From NCBI GenBank assembly GCA_902767055.1, contig CACXFX010000016.1:1-18795 (forward strand): a stretch of 18,795 nt of DNA, in the 5' to 3' direction. This stretch comes from an uncultured Pseudomonadota bacterium (GTDB lineage: Bacteria; Pseudomonadota; Alphaproteobacteria; RF32; CAG-239). Position 1 is the first letter of the stretch. Every line of letters begins with the position of its first letter. The position numbers and the translations under genes are program-made. Of the stretch, positions 14,288 through 18,795 are shown in pieces. The notes under the pieces were generated by a model. That model was not told where the DNA came from, made no database searches, and saw nothing but the letters and a program-made list of their open reading frames with translations.

Positions 14288-17200
14288 GTGTTTAAGAAAA
14301 TATTCATTACACTTTTTGTGCTCATCATTTTGGCTTTGGGCGGAGCATCATATTATGTATCGACAATTGATTGGAACAATTACAAAAATAAGATTACGGC
14401 CCAGCTTGAAGATGTCACCGGTAAAAAAATTGTTATTAACGGTAAAATTGATTTAACATTTTTTCCGAAGCCGCATTTAAGTGCAACAAATATCAAAATC
14501 TATAATTCAAATACGAACCCGAAAATTGCCAATACCCCCCTTGGAGAAATCAAAGAAATGGTGGCGGATTTAAGTTTGATGCCGTTGCTCAAGAGGCAAT
14601 TTGTTATTGATAAAATGAATTTGACGAATGCCAATATTTTAGTCGAATTTTTAGAAGATGGAAAAACAAACTGGTATAGTCCGATTGATGCCGAGCAAGG
14701 GCTTAATCTGGCAGGTGTTGACATTGCATTTAACAGTATTATGCTTCAAGATTCCGTCGTACGCATAGTCAATAATACTTTGAATTTTGATGCTTCGTTT
14801 CATAAAGTCAATGCCGACATTTCGGCCCAGAGTTTGGTCGGTCCGTTCAGAATTGACGGAAATTTGATGAAAGACAACACGCCGGCAGGTTTCGCTTTGA
14901 ATATCGGGACGTTATCCGAGAGTTTTTCAACTTCGCTGAATTTGGTTTTGACTCATCCTTCATCCGAAAGTTATGCACGTTTTGACGGATCTGTTTTATC
15001 GAACAACAGTGAAATCAAAGGTAATTTTACGGTTGAGTCTCAAAAGCCTTCAGTCTTTGTCAATACAATTTCAGGGCAAAATCTTTTGGCTGAAAAATAC
15101 AATTATCCCGTTGCCGCATCGATTGATTTATCAGTCAATCCGAGACAGGCAGATTTATCAAGTTTTGTTGTTAAGTACGGTGACAATTTGGCCGGATCGG
15201 GACGAGTTTTGGTTCCGCTTGAAGAAAATGACGGTGAAAAGAAAAAGATAGAAGCAAGCTTTGAAATGACGGATTTGGATTTAATGCCGTTTGTATCTGT
15301 TTTACAAGAATATTTAAAACATCTTGAAAAGACGAAAACACCGTATGCGCCTTCTTTTGAGTATGATATCGATGCTGATATTTCTGCAACACGTGCACTT
15401 TTATATGATGAAACCATTCGCAATTTTAAGTTGACTGCCGATATTGATGGAAATGTTATTAAAATTAAAAATCTTTCTGCACTGCTCATCGGAGATACGG
15501 ATGTTTCAATCAAAGGCGGTATTTTTGAAAATGAAAAACGTTTATCTTATGAGCTAAAAGTACAGGCTTTGAGCCAAGATTTCTTAAAGTTTTTGCAATG
15601 GCTGAAAATAGAGCCGAAAACATATGCGCCGTCGACATATCGTAACGCACGTGCCGCATTTGATGTTTCGGGTAATTTAAGTGAAATCAAGTTTTCGCCG
15701 TTTGAGTTTGGTGTTGATAAAATTGAAACATCCGGTGTTATCGGTATAAAACGTGACAGAAGAAATGCACTTTTTATCAATCTTAAAAGTGAAAATATCA
15801 ATTTTGACAATTATGCGGCGCAAAATGACGAAAATACACAAAAGACTTCTTTTGCAAACAGGGCAAAAGACTTTTTAAGGCAATTTAAGTTTTTAAATAA
15901 TATGGATGTCGAAGCTGATTTGGCTTTAGGTGTCGGTATTTATCATAAAGTGCCCTTTGAAAATACAATCTTAAAATTTTCTGCAAAAGATGGTGTGGTT
16001 GCATTAAAACAGCTTGAAATTAATCCGCTGGCATCGGCAAAATTAAATGTTTTGGGCACGCTATCAAATTTTGGCGCTAACCCGTCGTTTGAAAATTTAA
16101 AATACAAACTTGAAACGTCTGATTTTAAGACGTTTAATCAAAAGTTGGCGCTTAATTTGCCCGATTGGCCTTTATTTAAAAACGCTAGAAATGTGACTTT
16201 TGAAGGAATATCTTCCGGTAGTTTTGATTCTTTGAATACAAAAAGTATTGCAAATATCGGCAAAAATGCATTCAGTTATGCCGGACGTGTTTCAGAACGT
16301 GACGGAAAAGCAGATTTTAAGGGAAAATTGAAGATTAAGGCTGCCGATTTTGTGGAATTCGTTAATAGTATGAATATTGAGTATTCACCGAAAAATTTGG
16401 CAAGTGCTGTTATGACTTTCGACGCAGATGTTGAAGGTATGTTTGGAAATTGGCGCGCAGAGAATGCGGATGCTTTTGTCGGAACAAATCATTTTACGGG
16501 CAATTTTGCATATGCTTGGCAAACAAACAGGCCAAAAATCACTGCAGATGTTTCAGCTAATTTGTTTGAATTTGATCGTTTTGTTTTTGCGCCTGCACAA
16601 AATAAATCGTTACAAATCAAAAAGGCGCCGGATGCTTTTATTGAACAACCGCGCTTTGATTCGACGCACATCGATTACAGCGCTTTTCAAAATTTTGATT
16701 TAGAGGGTAATTTCAAGATTAAAAATTTAAGCTATCTCAATTCGGATATTGAAAATGTGTCATTTTTATTGGATGTTGATAACGGCAAGATTACGCTAAA
16801 AGATTTTGTTGCCGATAAAAAGCCGGCTGTATTTAAGGTAAATTTTGTCCTTGATACAAATAATGAACCAAAAATCGAGGGTACTTTTAATGCTCAAAAT
16901 GTAAGCCTCGGAAAACTTGGCGGATCTGTTTATGAACTTGAAGATTCAAAGGCAATGATTCAAAGCACATATAAGGCCTCGGCTGCCTCTTTTGCTGATT
17001 TTGTAAAAACATTAAGCGGTGCGGTTAAACTTCAACTGGATGATGCAATTTTAAAAGGAATCAATTTGCCGGCTATTGTTGATAATCTTAAAAATCGTAC
17101 ACATTCCGACGGGCTGGAAGATTTTCTGGCAAATAACTTAAAATCCGGACAGACGACTTTTGAAACAATAGTTGCAGATGCTGACCTTGAAAACGGACGT

Positions 17201-18751
17201 TACGGATTTAAGAATGCTTTAATGCAAGCCTCTTTGGGAAATATAGATATATCCGGAGCCGGTTCGCTCGAAACGTGGAAATTTGAAGCAAATGCAACGA
17301 TTCAATCCGAAGAGCTTTCTTCTGATTTGCCAAGCGTCGGTTTTGCTTTTGAGGGCATGCTTGCAAATCCTGTTTTGAGCGTTGATGCAAAAGCCCTAAA
17401 AGAGCATTACGATACGCATTGGGAAGAGCTTGAAAGACAAGAAAAAGAACAAAAAGAAGCGGCTCAAAAAGCCTTAAAAGAACGGATGGATAATGCTGAG
17501 GCCATTGTTGAGAAACAAATAAGCTTTTTAAATTCTGAGGTGTTCCCGCGTTTAAAACGTTATAAGCTCTCAAAATCAAATGTTCAAGCGACAAATGTTT
17601 ATGAAAGTGTGGATATTGAGGCAAACGATATCTTAAAAACCTTAAAACAACTGGCAGCTAAGGCATATCGCACATATAATGACGATGATATCGAAAAAAT
17701 AAATATTCAAACATCTGTTTTTGCACCGACTTTGCCGGAATTGACGGCACGCCTTGACGAGGCTTATTTGACAGATTTGAAATGGCATATTTCTTCAGAT
17801 GCTAAGGCTATATCGGATTTGTATCAAAATACAAAAGAAAAATCCGTTAATTATCAAAATACATTAAATTCATATACAATGCGTTTAATGCAAATCGGTT
17901 CGCTTGTTGTTTTAGATCAAATGGATACGGTTAAAATCAATAAGGCAAAGATAGAGCGGGCGATTCGCAATATTTCGGAGTTTAATCGGCAATCTGTCGA
18001 TTTAACAAATAAGGCATTTGAAATGACAAGTATTGCGCCGCTTGATGCCCAATATCAGCAAATGCAAAAACTTTATCAATCGACAGTTGCTGAATTTGAA
18101 AACTTAAATACGGCACTTGAGGATCTGTTTTTATATGTTCAAGATGTTGTTTATTTTGAGCAAACCGGCAAGCATAAAACACCTGAGCCGAAAGTTCAGC
18201 AGGCAAATACTGAAACACCGCCGGTTGAGCAGGCGCCTGAGCCGACTGTCGAGGCAAAGCCTCAAGTCGAAGATTTACCTGTTTTAGATAAAGAAACGAA
18301 AGTTGAAGAAGAAATTAAAGAGGTACAAACGCCTGAAGTCATTGAAACTCAAACAGTGACTGAAGAGCCAAAAGCTCATACCGATATTGCTCCGCAAGCC
18401 AATGGTGCGCCCGAAATTAAGACAGATAAAGTGCCGACGAAATTTGTTGTTCAAACAACTCCCGAGGTTCAGCCGGTCGTAGAGGAAGGTGAAAAAACAG
18501 AACGACAAGAACCTGCCAGAGAAGAAGTTTTGCCCGTTCAGGAAGAAATAATTGAAACACCAAAGGCGGAAAAGAGGCCTTTGCTTGTCGAGCAAAATGA
18601 TGATTATATGTCCAAAACACTTATCAGCGGTAGCGTTACAAGAAAAGGCGCACGTACAAATACCGCCACTCAAAGCGTCAGTCAAGGAAAAAGCCTGTTA
18701 AGACCGATTGAAGGTGAAGTCTTAATTGAGGGCGGTGTTAAGCGCAAATAA
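14288..18751 (+). CDS. Giant AsmA-family envelope protein with helical extension and acidic Pro/Glu tail
   Basis: 1487 residues. An N-terminal membrane anchor (about 5-24) is followed by the AsmA start WNNYKNKITAQLEDVTGKKI and a long beta-rich region to about residue 1035. The conserved AsmA C-terminal element lies near 890-930 (TLSGAVKLQLDDAILKGINL). AsmA-like proteins are periplasmic, anchored in the inner membrane, and are proposed to bridge the envelope for phospholipid transport or outer-membrane assembly. After the AsmA part come about 250 mostly helical residues (about 1041-1291; first helix EELERQEKEQKEAAQKALKE). Next is a disordered Pro/Glu/Val-rich segment (about 1294-1434) and a basic tail ending SLLRPIEGEVLIEGGVKRK. 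E. coli AsmA is 617 residues, so the extension is unusual. The GTG start is supported by GGGAG (14275-14279) 8 bases upstream. No terminator is visible in the 44 bases left. Confidence 0.88.
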   Translation: MFKKIFITLFVLIILALGGASYYVSTIDWNNYKNKITAQLEDVTGKKIVINGKIDLTFFPKPHLSATNIKIYNSNTNPKIANTPLGEIKEMVADLSLMPLLKRQFVIDKMNLTNANILVEFLEDGKTNWYSPIDAEQGLNLAGVDIAFNSIMLQDSVVRIVNNTLNFDASFHKVNADISAQSLVGPFRIDGNLMKDNTPAGFALNIGTLSESFSTSLNLVLTHPSSESYARFDGSVLSNNSEIKGNFTVESQKPSVFVNTISGQNLLAEKYNYPVAASIDLSVNPRQADLSSFVVKYGDNLAGSGRVLVPLEENDGEKKKIEASFEMTDLDLMPFVSVLQEYLKHLEKTKTPYAPSFEYDIDADISATRALLYDETIRNFKLTADIDGNVIKIKNLSALLIGDTDVSIKGGIFENEKRLSYELKVQALSQDFLKFLQWLKIEPKTYAPSTYRNARAAFDVSGNLSEIKFSPFEFGVDKIETSGVIGIKRDRRNALFINLKSENINFDNYAAQNDENTQKTSFANRAKDFLRQFKFLNNMDVEADLALGVGIYHKVPFENTILKFSAKDGVVALKQLEINPLASAKLNVLGTLSNFGANPSFENLKYKLETSDFKTFNQKLALNLPDWPLFKNARNVTFEGISSGSFDSLNTKSIANIGKNAFSYAGRVSERDGKADFKGKLKIKAADFVEFVNSMNIEYSPKNLASAVMTFDADVEGMFGNWRAENADAFVGTNHFTGNFAYAWQTNRPKITADVSANLFEFDRFVFAPAQNKSLQIKKAPDAFIEQPRFDSTHIDYSAFQNFDLEGNFKIKNLSYLNSDIENVSFLLDVDNGKITLKDFVADKKPAVFKVNFVLDTNNEPKIEGTFNAQNVSLGKLGGSVYELEDSKAMIQSTYKASAASFADFVKTLSGAVKLQLDDAILKGINLPAIVDNLKNRTHSDGLEDFLANNLKSGQTTFETIVADADLENGRYGFKNALMQASLGNIDISGAGSLETWKFEANATIQSEELSSDLPSVGFAFEGMLANPVLSVDAKALKEHYDTHWEELERQEKEQKEAAQKALKERMDNAEAIVEKQISFLNSEVFPRLKRYKLSKSNVQATNVYESVDIEANDILKTLKQLAAKAYRTYNDDDIEKINIQTSVFAPTLPELTARLDEAYLTDLKWHISSDAKAISDLYQNTKEKSVNYQNTLNSYTMRLMQIGSLVVLDQMDTVKINKAKIERAIRNISEFNRQSVDLTNKAFEMTSIAPLDAQYQQMQKLYQSTVAEFENLNTALEDLFLYVQDVVYFEQTGKHKTPEPKVQQANTETPPVEQAPEPTVEAKPQVEDLPVLDKETKVEEEIKEVQTPEVIETQTVTEEPKAHTDIAPQANGAPEIKTDKVPTKFVVQTTPEVQPVVEEGEKTERQEPAREEVLPVQEEIIETPKAEKRPLLVEQNDDYMSKTLISGSVTRKGARTNTATQSVSQGKSLLRPIEGEVLIEGGVKRK

Positions 18752-18795
18752 AGCTTTATCAGCGATATGTGATTGACACACGATTGATGGGGCCG

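Noticed and set aside
18773..18778. TTGACA as a -35 box downstream of the AsmA gene
   Set aside because: The window ends 17 bases later, so no -10 can be evaluated.

Overview
The window is a low-GC bacterial chromosome segment with dense, intact, mostly housekeeping genes. Several features point to a Gram-negative alphaproteobacterium: a YdcH/DUF465 protein ending in a near-PDIIA tail, an AsmA-family giant, a MacA/MacB-type periplasmic efflux system, and PhoB. The AT-rich coding and the secreted cysteine-rich protein recall uncultured gut alphaproteobacteria, but that placement is inference. I see no mobile element, CRISPR array, rRNA, tRNA or clear frameshift.

Layout. At 1-2992 (+) lie the 3' part of accC (biotin carboxylase, cut by the window edge), an unrecognised polytopic membrane protein, and an exported DUF4139 protein. 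At 2989-4326 (-) is a tight rpe-phoB pair whose end overlaps the DUF4139 gene by 4 bases. A divergent promoter region (4327-4500) holds two good sigma70-like promoters back to back and a 20-bp tandem duplication. From 4501 to 6339 (+) is a large secreted protein with about 64 cysteines. A small DUF465 gene (6424-6633, -) with its own terminator and a phosphofructokinase (6772-7851, +) with its own terminator follow.

At 8000-11072 (+) is a macA / ATPase / permease operon for a MacAB-like exporter. At 11176-11610 (+) is a small unrecognised gene with a strong promoter, strong ribosome binding site and hairpin terminator. At 14185-11684 (-) runs the nucleoside salvage operon cdd-punA-deoA, compactly overlapped. 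At 14288-18751 (+) is a 1487-residue AsmA-family protein with an unusual helical extension and acidic/proline-rich tail.

Together the genes cover fatty acid synthesis (accC), the pentose phosphate pathway and glycolysis (rpe, pfk), nucleoside breakdown feeding pentose phosphates (cdd, punA, deoA), phosphate-type regulation (phoB) and envelope biogenesis or transport (MacAB-like, AsmA-like, DUF4139, Cys-rich protein). No coherent new defence or biosynthetic system is evident. The most unusual elements are the Cys-rich exported protein, the AsmA extension, the strongly equipped small orphan gene and the mixed active-site signature of the phosphofructokinase.
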